Assembly: GCA_031292035.1 (NCBI GenBank)
Contig: JARLHX010000097.1
Span: 1 to 17,941 of the forward strand
DNA from: Negativicutes bacterium
GTDB taxonomy: Bacteria > Bacillota_C > Negativicutes > Sporomusales_B > JARLHX01
Direction: 5' to 3'
Length of the DNA stretch: 17,941 nt
The translations under genes and the position numbers were made by a program. The notes beneath the pieces were generated by a model. It had not been told where the DNA came from and searched no databases. It worked only from the letters and a program-made list of their open reading frames with translations. Below are positions 1-8,590 of this stretch, one piece after another; position 1 is the stretch's first letter, and every line of letters starts with the position of its first letter.

Positions 1-1470
1 CAGGTGGGCCAGCTCTTGACCACTGCCCAGTCGGACCTGGCCGCAAAAAAAGCCCTCTATGACCAGATCCAGCAAAAGGGCGCCGATGCGCCGGTGATCG
101 TAAACAATCCGCTGATCCAGACGCTGAGGGGCCAGCTCATCGCCGCGGAAGGCCAGACATCCGGCTCGGCCCAGGTTTATGGCCCCAGATTTCCGTCGCA
201 GAAGATGGGCGTCGCCACCGTAAATGCACTAACCAGAAAGCTGAACGCAGAAGTGAGGCGGGAGGCCGTAAGCGTAAGGTCTGATTACCAGGCGGCGCTA
301 AGGGCTGAAAATCTACTCCAGCAGGAATTCGCCAAAGCCAAGGCCCAGATGGCCGGCATGGAGAACGGCCTTGCAAAATTCCACATGCTGAAACGTGACC
401 TGGCCACGAACCAGGCCCTTTATGAAGGATTGCTTGGCAGGATGAAGGACGCCGCCGTAGCGGCGACAATGGTCCCGAGCAATATTGCGGTCATCAACGC
501 TTCGCTGCCTCCCTACAAGCCTTACATGCCAAAGCCTGCGCTTTTTCTTGTGCTCGGCCTGGTCTTAGGCGCAATGGTGGGGATAGGGCTGGCGTTTTTC
601 CTCGAATACCTGGACAATTCGATCAAGACGGTCGAAGAGCTGGAAAAAATCATCCATGTTCCCAGTCTGGGTATGATCCCCATGGCCGAAAAAGGGGAAG
701 CCGGTAAAACTGCGCTCGAAACGATCAGCTATTTCGAGCCGAAGTCGCAGATCAGCGAGGCTGTATCTCATATCCGTTCTGCTATCATGCTCTCCGCGTC
801 CTCTACGCCGCCGCAGGTTATCATGATTACCAGCGGCAATCCCGCAGAGGGAAAGAGCACATCCACCTGCAATATTGCCATAGCATTGTGCCGTGGCGAG
901 CATAAATGCGTGATTATAGATTGCGACCTTAGAAAGCCCAGGCTCCACAGGGTGTTCAAGCAGTCGAACAGACGGGGATTGTCCAATTTTCTGACCGGCG
1001 GCGCCACGCTGGAGGAAATCACAAAGGCGACTGAGATCCCTGAGCTTTATTTTATCCCCGCCGGCCCGACTCCGCCGAGTCCGCTCGACCTCATTGCATC
1101 CGAGGCTTTCAAAAAAATGATAGAGTCGCTGCGCCGCCAGTATCAGCACGTTGTGATCGATTCGCCGCCGGTCATCGGATTTGCGGACGCCCGCTCGCTT
1201 TCGGCCGTGTCGGACGGCACGGTTCTCGTGTTCAGGCACCTCAGCACCACGCGCGAGGCCGCCAGGCTGGCCGTGCAGATGCTTACCCAAATCAATTCTC
1301 AAATCCTTGGCAGCGTGCTTACCATGGTTAGAAAAAGCGATTTGGGCTACGGCGCTTACTACAGCTATTACAAGTATTACAATAAATACTATGAAAATTA
1401 TAAAGAGCCGGACAACAAGGCTTTGAAAGAAATGCCTTCGCCAAAGAACGGCGAAAGGCCCGAGGGGTAG
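1..1470 (+). CDS. Wzc-like polysaccharide co-polymerase / BY-kinase (5' partial)
   Basis: Inner-membrane chain-length regulator fused to a bacterial tyrosine kinase; such proteins control polymer length and export in Wzy-dependent pathways. The frame is open to base 1, so the N-terminus and first membrane segment are missing; the GTG at base 4 is not a credible start. Counting from that codon: a periplasmic, coiled-coil-like Wzz/GNVR region (about 1-165), a proline-rich stretch (PSNIAVINASLPPYKPYMPK, 158-177), a second membrane segment (about 179-200), then the kinase. Walker A is SGNPAEGKST (277-286), Walker A' is VIIDCDLRKP (303-312) and Walker B is VVIDSPPV (383-390). The C-terminus carries ten tyrosines between 449 and 466, the usual autophosphorylation cluster. 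Only one arginine of the ExxRxxR oligomerisation motif is recognisable (EAVSHIR, 252-258). It is the first visible gene of the locus; the outer-membrane exporter and phosphatase, if present, lie upstream. Family assignment is secure. Confidence 0.95.
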   Translation, partial: QVGQLLTTAQSDLAAKKALYDQIQQKGADAPVIVNNPLIQTLRGQLIAAEGQTSGSAQVYGPRFPSQKMGVATVNALTRKLNAEVRREAVSVRSDYQAALRAENLLQQEFAKAKAQMAGMENGLAKFHMLKRDLATNQALYEGLLGRMKDAAVAATMVPSNIAVINASLPPYKPYMPKPALFLVLGLVLGAMVGIGLAFFLEYLDNSIKTVEELEKIIHVPSLGMIPMAEKGEAGKTALETISYFEPKSQISEAVSHIRSAIMLSASSTPPQVIMITSGNPAEGKSTSTCNIAIALCRGEHKCVIIDCDLRKPRLHRVFKQSNRRGLSNFLTGGATLEEITKATEIPELYFIPAGPTPPSPLDLIASEAFKKMIESLRRQYQHVVIDSPPVIGFADARSLSAVSDGTVLVFRHLSTTREAARLAVQMLTQINSQILGSVLTMVRKSDLGYGAYYSYYKYYNKYYENYKEPDNKALKEMPSPKNGERPEG

Positions 1471-1633
1471 CGGCCTCTTCATCGAAAAGACGTGATCTAC
1501 GCACTCTGGCAGGATGATTTTGCGTCCTGGAAAGATTAACAGCCCTTTACACTCCCTTCGCCTCCTTCCGGGAAAAAGGGGATTCCTGTCACGATTTCCT
1601 CATGAGATTTCGAGGGGATATGAAAGGATCGCG

Positions 1634-2590
1634 ATGAAAAGAGCTCTCATTGTGGGTGCGTCGGGTCAAGACGGTCGTCTCCTGGGTGAATTGTTATTGT
1701 CAAAGGGGTACCTGGTGCACGGTTTGACGCGTATCGCCCCAAGCGCTGACCTTCCTTGGGAGTGTTCGCAGATTAACATCCTGGATTCAACCGATGTTGA
1801 CGCCTGCCTGGGAAAGACTCGTCCAGATGAGATTTATTATCTTGCCGCTTTTCATCACTCCGCCCAAGATAAAATCTCGATGTCGGTGCGCGATTTGTTT
1901 CAGAGAAGCTTTGATGTGCATGTCTACGGCTTAACGAATTTTCTTGAGACCATTAAGACCAAATTTCCAATGACTCGTTTATTTTATGCGTCTTCATCAC
2001 ATGTTTTCGGACTGCCTTCGCAGGAAAAACAGACCGAGAGTACGCCTGTGATCCCTATCAGCCCATACGGAATTTCAAAAGCGGCCGGGATGGCATGTTG
2101 CCGTCACTATCGCGAACACGGTTCCATCCACGCTTCCGCGGGCATTCTTTACAACCACGAGTCAAATCTCCGCAATGTTGAATTTCTTTCCAGGAAAATC
2201 ACTGACGGGATCGGGAAAATCATGCACAATCGAGATCATAAGATCATTCTCGGAGACTTAAACGCACGCGTCGATTGGGGGTATGCGCCCGATTACGTCG
2301 AAGCGATGTTGCAGATTGTGCAGATGCCGTATGCGGACGACTACATCATTGCCACAGGAGAAAGTCACTCTGTCGAGGAATTCGTAGAAAAGGCCTTTGA
2401 ATGTGTGGGGCTCGATTGGCGAAACCACGTGGAAGAGGACTCTCAAATACTCTGGAATAAGCGGCTCGGAGGCCCTTTGGTAGGGGATTCGACAAAACTG
2501 CGACAATCGACCGGGTGGATGCCCACCGTGACTTTTGCAGAGATGGTGTGCAAACTGGTCAACTATCACCTTGCTGAAATGCTTAAATAA
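1634..2590 (+). CDS. Divergent GDP-mannose 4,6-dehydratase-like SDR (sugar-nucleotide epimerase/dehydratase/reductase)
   Basis: A 318-residue extended short-chain dehydrogenase acting on a nucleotide sugar, probably GDP-linked. ATG 1634 is chosen over an upstream in-frame ATG at 1514 because it follows a GAAAGGA ribosome site and directly begins the Rossmann strand MKRALIVGASGQDG (NAD(P) motif GxxGxxG at 8-14). Tyr145 and Lys149 form the YxxxK pair (SPYGISKA) and serines lie at 120-122. The C-terminal half matches Gmd closely: NHES (174-177), RKITDGIGK (187-195), DWGYAPDYV (214-222), ATGESHSVEEF (240-250). The position that holds the catalytic Glu in Gmd (STSELFG) is His here (SSSHVFG, 120-126), and the arginine-rich [11 protein letters not shown] segment has become NHESNLRNVEF. 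A 4-keto reductase (GDP-rhamnose-type) or epimerase is therefore as likely as a dehydratase. Substrate and product cannot be read from sequence. Confidence 0.85.
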   Translation: MKRALIVGASGQDGRLLGELLLSKGYLVHGLTRIAPSADLPWECSQINILDSTDVDACLGKTRPDEIYYLAAFHHSAQDKISMSVRDLFQRSFDVHVYGLTNFLETIKTKFPMTRLFYASSSHVFGLPSQEKQTESTPVIPISPYGISKAAGMACCRHYREHGSIHASAGILYNHESNLRNVEFLSRKITDGIGKIMHNRDHKIILGDLNARVDWGYAPDYVEAMLQIVQMPYADDYIIATGESHSVEEFVEKAFECVGLDWRNHVEEDSQILWNKRLGGPLVGDSTKLRQSTGWMPTVTFAEMVCKLVNYHLAEMLK

Positions 2591-2742
2591 CCGATACCTG
2601 ATCGCAGAATCCAAAATAGTTGTTCGTTGTTTGATGAGGAACTTTGTTCTTGACTGCTTGATTCGCTTGCGCCTTGGCACCATGTGAAAGACCGAGGTGA
2701 GTGAAAGCGAAAACGTGTCCCAAAAGCGAGACAATAAAGCTC

Positions 2743-2758
2743 GAGTCAGTTTTGACTC
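2743..2758. promoter_or_regulatory. Perfect dyad upstream of glycosyltransferase gene
   Basis: GAGTCA-GTTT-TGACTC forms a 6-bp perfect inverted repeat ending 20 bases before the ATG at 2779. It could be an operator, a small mRNA hairpin or chance. No T-run follows, so a rho-independent terminator is unlikely. The rest of the 2591-2778 gap shows nothing recognisable. Confidence 0.3.
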
Positions 2759-2778
2759 ACTGATTCAGGTAGATAATA

Positions 2779-3879
2779 ATGGTCACAAACAAGCACAGAG
2801 TATTGCTTATCGATCAAATGGCCAATGATAGGGGCCATCTTCGAGAAGATGATCTATTTTTCGCGGAGTGTATCTCTCCGCTCGCTACAGATTTCGAGAT
2901 AGCAACTTCAGCCGGCAGTGCGGCGGATATCACCAGGGAGCTGCACGTCCAAGCTCGTGTGATCAAAGGGCATGCCGCGAGCGTACGCATTCAGCGGTTG
3001 CGGTTGTTCAGAGATATTCTCAGTTTGGCTTTTTCCCGATTCGGTCATGTCGTATTCCTGTCGTTCGAAGAATGCTCCACGCTTTTGTTCATGCTACTGC
3101 ACCCCAAAAGCCGGGTGCACCTCATCGTACATCACAACCTTCGTCCCGACAGGGTGAATAGACACCCCACTCTCGGACCGGTGCTGCTGCGAGCAGTCTT
3201 TCAGCGCGCTGCAACAGTGATAGTTAATTGTCAGTACGCAGCGGGCAGAGTCAAGGCGATTCATCCGGATATTGATCCGGGCAAGATCCTGGTCATGCCT
3301 TATCACAAAATCGGGCAAGCGCGGGTGCAACTCTCATGGCATGAAAAGAAGCCTGTGATATTGTTCGTCGGACCGCAACGAGTTCACAAGAAAGTTGAAC
3401 CGGCTATCGATCTCATTAAGAACGACAGGGAACGTCGATATCGCTACGTCTTTTGTTCAATGGCCGACACGATTCCGGATCGGACGCGGAGCTTTCTTGA
3501 AGCGCAGGAAAATGTGGAACTCGCATTCGGTTACACCGCCGATGACGTCTATTATCGTCTGTATAGCGAGGCAATGTTGATTTTATTGACTCATGATACG
3601 GACTTTGAGGGAACGCTCAGCGGTGTCTTTTGCGACGCTATCGCGTCCGGTTCGCCAATTATAGCGCGGGATATGGCCCCACACCGAGAGTTTTTCCAAC
3701 GCTTCGGGCCGATGGGATTTCTTGTCGATTATGCCGATGTGGGGTGGTGTCGGCACGTTCTGGGTGCTAACCTGCAGCAAGTGTATCCGGAATTTCAGAA
3801 GAACATGGAAAGGTGCCGCGAGTCCTGCCGGATGGAAGCCATTCGAGAACAGTTTCGCAAGTTGCTGGAAGGTTACTGA
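2779..3879 (+). CDS. Glycosyltransferase, GT4-like
   Basis: A 366-residue cytoplasmic or membrane-associated transferase with a GT-B-like outline. An N-terminal acceptor-binding half (about 1-185) contains the segment VHLIVHHNLRP (113-123). A nucleotide-sugar half begins at KPVILFVGPQRVHKK (191-205), the typical strand opening domain two of GT4 enzymes. Near the C-terminus FEGTLSGVFCDAIASGSPII (276-295) resembles the E-x7-E region, with Asp286 replacing the second Glu. No signal peptide or clear membrane segment is visible. ATG 2779 is preceded only by a weak AGGTAG site. It sits alone between 188- and 211-base gaps. Donor and acceptor sugars are unknown; it probably adds one residue of the repeat unit. 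Confidence 0.75.
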   Translation: MVTNKHRVLLIDQMANDRGHLREDDLFFAECISPLATDFEIATSAGSAADITRELHVQARVIKGHAASVRIQRLRLFRDILSLAFSRFGHVVFLSFEECSTLLFMLLHPKSRVHLIVHHNLRPDRVNRHPTLGPVLLRAVFQRAATVIVNCQYAAGRVKAIHPDIDPGKILVMPYHKIGQARVQLSWHEKKPVILFVGPQRVHKKVEPAIDLIKNDRERRYRYVFCSMADTIPDRTRSFLEAQENVELAFGYTADDVYYRLYSEAMLILLTHDTDFEGTLSGVFCDAIASGSPIIARDMAPHREFFQRFGPMGFLVDYADVGWCRHVLGANLQQVYPEFQKNMERCRESCRMEAIREQFRKLLEGY

Positions 3880-4014
3880 AAAAGTCATTTGCATAGAATA
3901 TTTCTTCTTAAATTCAGTGTAGTTTGATGCTGTACGAACGTACTTTACAAACCTGACAAGAACGCCGTGAAAAGCTCAGCCGCCAACAGTCCAGACTTTT
4001 TTATTCCCTGCGCC

Positions 4015-4032
4015 CCGAGAGCCTGGTCTCGG
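4015..4032. repeat. GC-rich hairpin in the 3880-4090 gap
   Basis: CCGAGA-GCCTGG-TCTCGG gives a 6-bp stem with a 6-base loop. It is followed by GCCTT (4041-4045) and AAGGC (4066-4070), which could form a second weak stem. There is no trailing T-run, so a terminator is not supported. This GC-rich patch contrasts with the AT-rich start of the next gene. Confidence 0.3.
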
Positions 4033-4090
4033 AGGACTCTGCCTTGGGCGGCCCGGGCATTTTGGAAGGCGCTTCGCAATCGGAAAGATT

Positions 4091-5647
4091 ATGAATAGAG
4101 TCGCATCCATTGGTAATTTGCCGGCGTATCGCCGTAAAGGGCGGCCGACAAGTACATCTCGCAGCTCAACACTGCGGTTGCCGCGATTTGTGGCGATTGT
4201 GCTGATTGCCGGTTTAATAAGTACTCTCATGGATTCCGCTACCGATGCTACGCCGCTTCTCTACTATATCGGCTTGGGCGTTAGCATTGCGTTAACATGG
4301 CTCGTGTTGATTTTGCCTTCTCGTTACAAAATCTACCCACTTCTAGTACTCATTGCGAACTTACCCGATGTGACCCAGAGCGCCACAGATGTCGAGAAAG
4401 TTGGGACTTTGCGCGACGCATCATTTTGGCAATTCAAAATCGGGTTCGTAAATGCTTCCTGGGTCTTACTTCTCGTATTGGTTGCAATTATAATATGCCT
4501 TCCAAAGAAGCGTCTCACTAAGCCTGACTTCCTTTTTGTATTATATTACTCAACTATCCCCATAGTTACCTGTCTTATCTATGGTTATATTTTCAGCACT
4601 GATTATACGGGTATAATCACGGATGTAAAACTTCCGCTCGTTTTTTTTATGGGTATGTATATTTTCTCATCCTACTTAAGCAAATATCCAGACGCGGTAA
4701 TGAACATGGGTGCTTTTTTCTTAGCGCTGATGTTCGGGCGCTTTCTTGTTTATGCCATATATCTTTACGGCGGATTTATATTCGCAAGAATTGGGAATTT
4801 TAACCGAGTAAGCGTCGATTCCGGTAATGTCATGCTCGTTTTTGTTTTATTTTTTCTGGTGTACGAGATTATGCAGGGCAGCCTGAAAATATTGAAGTCT
4901 ATAATTTTTTCCGCACTTCTCTTCCTTCTCATTTCATTCCAAACGAGGATGTTTCTCATAACCTTCCTTTTGGGATTTTCAGCGTTGTTTTTTACAAAAC
5001 ACAAGAGTCGCCTTGCTGCTGTTCTTATAGGGCTTACACTGCTTGGAGCCATAAGTGTTACGTTTTTGAGTGATAGCTACAGCTTTGTATTAAATATGGC
5101 CATTAATCGCATGCACATTCAAACGATGCAAAGTGGCGGCTTTAGTTTTGAAAATCTCGATCCCGTGAGAGCTAGCGAAATTGCAAACAGTATGCATACA
5201 ATGCTCACTTCTGGTGCACTTTTGACAGGAATGGGATACGGAGCATGGTATTCGGATCAATATCTTCCGTTCCATGGACCTCTGCAAGGCGCATTTTCCA
5301 GTAAGGCTATTAATCAAGGGCATTACGACAGGATACATAATAACATCTTTCATATCTGGTTTAAGTTCGGTTTAATCGGGCTCGTAATTATTTCCTATAT
5401 ATTAACAAAGCCGCTATTGGATATTATTCGTTTGCGGCGCATATGGACGCGCTCGCCCCAGCTTAATCTTTTTGTGTTAATTATGATTTCTATTTATCCT
5501 GCAATAGTCCTGTGTTGTTTCTGGACCTCCAAAGTGATACTTCTTTCAGGTTTATACGTGGCACTACTTAGGCATATTCTCGCCCTAATGAGAGCAGGTG
5601 CCAATATGAACACGACGAGCGCTTCTCTCCAGCGCCGGTACGCGTAA
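4091..5647 (+). CDS. wzy: Wzy-like O-antigen/exopolysaccharide polymerase
   Basis: A 518-residue polytopic inner-membrane protein that would join lipid-linked repeat units on the periplasmic side. About ten to twelve hydrophobic segments are visible, starting near residues 33-50, 55-76, 80-92 and 122-137 and ending near 460-478 and 480-498. A large hydrophilic, presumably periplasmic, loop spans about 326-420. Its end and the following helix read HNNIFHIWFKFGLIGLVI (416-433), the HN...G..G pattern seen in the O-antigen ligase/polymerase superfamily. GMGYGAWYSD (380-389) lies inside the loop. ATG 4091 has a weak, very close GGAAAG site, so a slightly different start is possible. Base composition is clearly more A/T-rich than the flanking enzyme genes, which is common for wzy. 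It lies 40 bases upstream of the flippase gene. The Wzy call rests on topology, loop motif and position. Confidence 0.8.
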   Translation: MNRVASIGNLPAYRRKGRPTSTSRSSTLRLPRFVAIVLIAGLISTLMDSATDATPLLYYIGLGVSIALTWLVLILPSRYKIYPLLVLIANLPDVTQSATDVEKVGTLRDASFWQFKIGFVNASWVLLLVLVAIIICLPKKRLTKPDFLFVLYYSTIPIVTCLIYGYIFSTDYTGIITDVKLPLVFFMGMYIFSSYLSKYPDAVMNMGAFFLALMFGRFLVYAIYLYGGFIFARIGNFNRVSVDSGNVMLVFVLFFLVYEIMQGSLKILKSIIFSALLFLLISFQTRMFLITFLLGFSALFFTKHKSRLAAVLIGLTLLGAISVTFLSDSYSFVLNMAINRMHIQTMQSGGFSFENLDPVRASEIANSMHTMLTSGALLTGMGYGAWYSDQYLPFHGPLQGAFSSKAINQGHYDRIHNNIFHIWFKFGLIGLVIISYILTKPLLDIIRLRRIWTRSPQLNLFVLIMISIYPAIVLCCFWTSKVILLSGLYVALLRHILALMRAGANMNTTSASLQRRYA

Positions 5648-5674
5648 GATTTTCCGCCGCACCAAGATTATAAT

Positions 5675-5680
5675 AGGGAG
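5675..5680 (+). promoter_or_regulatory. Ribosome binding site setting a TTG start
   Basis: AGGGAG lies seven bases before TTG 5688 and no suitable ATG lies nearby in frame. This supports TTG as the flippase start. Confidence 0.6.
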
Positions 5681-5687
5681 TTCTGGT

Positions 5688-7211
5688 TTGCGAGACAAAG
5701 TGGGTGATACCATCTGGGTGCTGATACTTAATGTTCTCCAGGTCGCCGTGCAGGGAGCTATCGTTATTAAATTGGCCACGCTTCTCGGCCCTACGGGATT
5801 CGGTTTTTATTGTTTGGCGGTTGCGACCGGCACGTTTGGCGCCTTTTTTGGTAGCGGCGGTGGCGACCAAGTGCTCATTATGTTCGGCAGTCGGGATGAC
5901 CATCTTGTTTCCCCTCTTTTTGGGAATGCACTCCTGATAAGAGTCGCTTTGTCACTTTTATCCATGATCGGATGTCTTTTTGTTGGAGTCCTATATGGCC
6001 TTACCCGCGGTGACTTAATCGCATTCATATTGATTGCTTTGGCCCATGTGATTCTAGGATTTGTTAATCCTCTTTTTACTAGTTATTATCGTGTCATAGG
6101 GAAGGTACGGATCCCATGGGTAGTTATGTTCGTGTTCAAATGTGTATTTCTCATTGCTATTCTTTGTTGGAATTCACGACTAGACACTCTCCTTGTCGTG
6201 TCGTATGCGTTATTGGCCGTAAACGTTGCCTCTCTTTTATTTTTTATTGTTGACATGACCAGAACGCGTCGAATAACGTTTGATTTTGGTCTCATTAAAT
6301 CCAAGTTTAGAGTGAGCCAATTTTTTTGGTTAAGCCAACTAATTGATTTTGCGATTTCGCGGGTCGATATTTTCTTGATTCAGGCTTTTTTAGGCTATGC
6401 CGCTGTGGGTATATACAGTCTTGCGAATCGTTTCGTTGCTGTATTGATAACTATACCCTCGGCTGTAGCAGTTGTTATGCTGCCGGAATTTCATCGTTGT
6501 TCTGATGACCGTGAAAAGCGATTCAGGATCTTTTACGATTTGAGACGGTTGATTTTAGAAGTGGGCATTTATGTGCTGGGGGTGACCTATTTATGCGGTG
6601 GAAAATTATTGATATTATTAAGTTCCAAGGATTATAGTCAATCACTTCCTATTGTTGGAATCATCTGTATATCTACATTGGTAAACTTTATATGTTATCC
6701 CTATTCCATGCTGTTAGAAGCAGAAGGTTTCGTCAGTGAACGATTTTGGGTGAGGGTATATTCGCTGCTCGTCACCATAGTGTTGTGTTTGGTTTTCATT
6801 CATTTTTTCGGTATTATTGGCGCTGCCGTCGGGGTATTGTGCGGGATGATTTCGTTTTGGGTTTTTCTTCATGTGGTGTTCCTTAAACCATATGAGAAGT
6901 GGTCGCATTTTCTATCTGAGATGAAGCCATTTGTTGCCGGAGGGGTCGCTACTTCGGCTTGCCTATTATTGTCAACGTACGTGCCCTCACTGACGCTCGC
7001 AACTAATATGAATTTGCACCACAGCATTTCTCGTGGAGATTATATACATATTGTTTTTTGGATTTGCGTGGAAGGTATTCTCTACACATTGACCTTTGCG
7101 ATCTGTGGTAATTATTCATCTATTCTGAAGTATGCTCGGTTTGATAAAATGCGTGTCATTATCTCTTCCACGATCACTTCGGGGCGGCCCAACTACTCCA
7201 ACGCAGAATAG
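5688..7211 (+). CDS. wzx: Wzx-like polysaccharide flippase (MOP/PST family)
   Basis: A 507-residue multi-pass inner-membrane protein, the usual size for Wzx flippases, which move undecaprenyl-linked repeat units across the membrane. It opens with an amphipathic start and first helix (RDKVGDTIWVLILNVLQVAV), then TLLGPTGFGFYCLA, the typical loop between helices 1 and 2 of the polysaccharide-transport family. Roughly 12-14 hydrophobic segments run to about residue 480. Charged residues sit inside or between helices, for example ISRVDIFLIQAFLGYAAVGIY in the middle (about 224-244), matching the common D-x-x-L-I...G...G-x-Y motif of this family. Translation appears to begin at TTG 5688. The gene is AT-rich like the preceding wzy and the pair probably forms a unit; the next gene follows after about 100 bases. 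Confidence 0.9.
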   Translation: MRDKVGDTIWVLILNVLQVAVQGAIVIKLATLLGPTGFGFYCLAVATGTFGAFFGSGGGDQVLIMFGSRDDHLVSPLFGNALLIRVALSLLSMIGCLFVGVLYGLTRGDLIAFILIALAHVILGFVNPLFTSYYRVIGKVRIPWVVMFVFKCVFLIAILCWNSRLDTLLVVSYALLAVNVASLLFFIVDMTRTRRITFDFGLIKSKFRVSQFFWLSQLIDFAISRVDIFLIQAFLGYAAVGIYSLANRFVAVLITIPSAVAVVMLPEFHRCSDDREKRFRIFYDLRRLILEVGIYVLGVTYLCGGKLLILLSSKDYSQSLPIVGIICISTLVNFICYPYSMLLEAEGFVSERFWVRVYSLLVTIVLCLVFIHFFGIIGAAVGVLCGMISFWVFLHVVFLKPYEKWSHFLSEMKPFVAGGVATSACLLLSTYVPSLTLATNMNLHHSISRGDYIHIVFWICVEGILYTLTFAICGNYSSILKYARFDKMRVIISSTITSGRPNYSNAE

Positions 7212-7225
7212 TTTATCGTACATAA

Positions 7226-7286
7226 GGACACTGAGATGTCCAATTGCGATTCGTAAGCAGTGTGCAGCGATTGTGCATGAGCGATT
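7226..7286. repeat. Small hairpin and GCGATT repeats between wzx and the next gene
   Basis: GGACA (7226-7230) and TGTCC (7237-7241) can pair. GCGATT occurs three times, at 7246, 7267 and 7281, spaced 21 and 14 bases apart; TGTGCA occurs at 7261 and 7272. This could be a regulatory site or chance. No terminator T-run is seen. Confidence 0.25.
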
Positions 7287-7294
7287 GCAATATT

Positions 7295-7300
7295 GAGGAG
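7295..7300 (+). promoter_or_regulatory. Ribosome binding site setting a TTG start
   Basis: GAGGAG is positioned ten bases before TTG 7311 but overlaps the alternative in-frame TTG at 7293. This favours 7311 as the glycosyltransferase start. Confidence 0.6.
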
Positions 7301-7310
7301 TAAAAGAACT

Positions 7311-8474
7311 TTGATAGCGCCTGATAGAAGGATTTTTTGGGTTGATCCAACCAATACCAATCCACAATTTCTCGACCTTACATGTCAAATCTTTGTGAAT
7401 CGCGGGTTTGGCGTAACTGTCAGGTCGAATCGACGCCTGGGCTACGGAATATCTCCGCAGGTGCAGTGGGAAAATTTCCTTGATGCCAAGGAGTATGGAA
7501 GTCTGATAAAAATTGGTCCGGCTACGAAAATGGCCCTCCTCGCTCATTATGTTAAAGGCTGGCATCTCACCGCCCGGCGGCTGCTGTTGTCACGTGTACC
7601 CAGAATTCTGCTGAGCACCAGCCTGCGGCTTGCATGGATTGACGCTCTTTTCGTCAGTTATTTGCGACATGCCGGAGTTAACGTTGCCATGCTTGTCCAT
7701 AGACCATACTACGCGGATGCGGTGGGAGGGTGGCGCCGAAAACCCATATCTGTCATCTTTGACAAGTCAACGGCGCTGGTCGTGCTTAGCAAATATGTTC
7801 GTCAAGTTATTCTGGAAAATTTCACTGTTGAAAAGGATAAAGTGAAGGTCGTTCCTGTTCCGTATTACCGTGAGCTTTTGAAAGCACGGGCCGAAGACAG
7901 TGAAATTAAGAGCAGCCTTGAGCAATGGAGGCAGGGGCGTCCCATGGTGGTCTACATGTCCAGTATTCTGGCCAGTCATGGGATCACGGATTTTGTCAAC
8001 GTCGTACCTGAATTGGAAAATAGGATCGGTAACGTGTGTTTTCTGATCATGGGGAACGATCAACTTGAGGGACAAAGCAGCCTGGCAAAATATGCCAGGC
8101 AAAGTCTCGCCGGCAAGGAGAATGTGAGGTTCCAGATCGGGTTCTATACTTTGGAACAGGCAAAAGCGGTTCTACGTCAGGCGGCGGTGCTTTTGCTGCC
8201 ATACAGGAGCATCCCGCAAAGCGGTGTGATCCCTTTTGCGGCGGGGGAGGGAGTGCCTGTGGTGGCCACCAGGGTTGGTGGGCTTCCGGAAATGATTATC
8301 GAAGGACGAAACGGTGAACTGGCCGAGGCGGGCAACCTCGCGGAATTGGCGGAAAAGACGGCAAAAGTGGTGAGCCTTTCCGATGAGTACCGCGAGCATA
8401 CCAAAGCCGCGGCCGAGGTGCTGTTCAGCCCTGAGACGTATTGCGCCGGCCTCACAAGCGTTGCAAGCTATTAG
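7311..8474 (+). CDS. Glycosyltransferase family 4 (group 1)
   Basis: A 387-residue retaining GT-B transferase expected to add a sugar to the lipid-linked repeat unit in the cytoplasm. TTG 7311 is preferred because GAGGAG lies just upstream; TTG 7293 would add six residues. The donor-binding half starts near RPMVVYMSSILASHGITDF (210-228). The C-terminal signature is LLLPYRSIPQSGVIPFAAGE (294-313) followed by GVPVVATRVGGLPEMI (314-329), a classical GT4 donor site in which the second acidic residue sits at LPEMI. The N-terminal segment begins FWVDPTNTNPQFLDL and lacks a glycine-rich loop. No membrane helix is evident. The following 282 bases are non-coding, so this may end a transcript. Sugar specificity cannot be read. 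Confidence 0.88.
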   Translation: MIAPDRRIFWVDPTNTNPQFLDLTCQIFVNRGFGVTVRSNRRLGYGISPQVQWENFLDAKEYGSLIKIGPATKMALLAHYVKGWHLTARRLLLSRVPRILLSTSLRLAWIDALFVSYLRHAGVNVAMLVHRPYYADAVGGWRRKPISVIFDKSTALVVLSKYVRQVILENFTVEKDKVKVVPVPYYRELLKARAEDSEIKSSLEQWRQGRPMVVYMSSILASHGITDFVNVVPELENRIGNVCFLIMGNDQLEGQSSLAKYARQSLAGKENVRFQIGFYTLEQAKAVLRQAAVLLLPYRSIPQSGVIPFAAGEGVPVVATRVGGLPEMIIEGRNGELAEAGNLAELAEKTAKVVSLSDEYREHTKAAAEVLFSPETYCAGLTSVASY

Positions 8475-8590
8475 TCTGTTGATTATCGAGGTACTATGAG
8501 GACAAGAGAGGCTGCTATACCGGCTGCGACAGGGAGCGTTTTAGCCAAAGAATTCTCCTCTTTGCCCGGCCCTGTAAGAAGCAGCAGCGC

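Noticed and set aside
565..1482. 305-codon open frame on the - strand
   Set aside because: It is fully antisense to the well-supported kinase gene, with a low-complexity, motif-free product.
1514..1633. N-terminal extension of the Gmd-like protein
   Set aside because: ATG 1634 has a good ribosome site and starts at the Rossmann strand; the 40 extra residues look non-coding.
4015..4070. Rho-independent terminator before wzy
   Set aside because: Short stems only and no following T-run.
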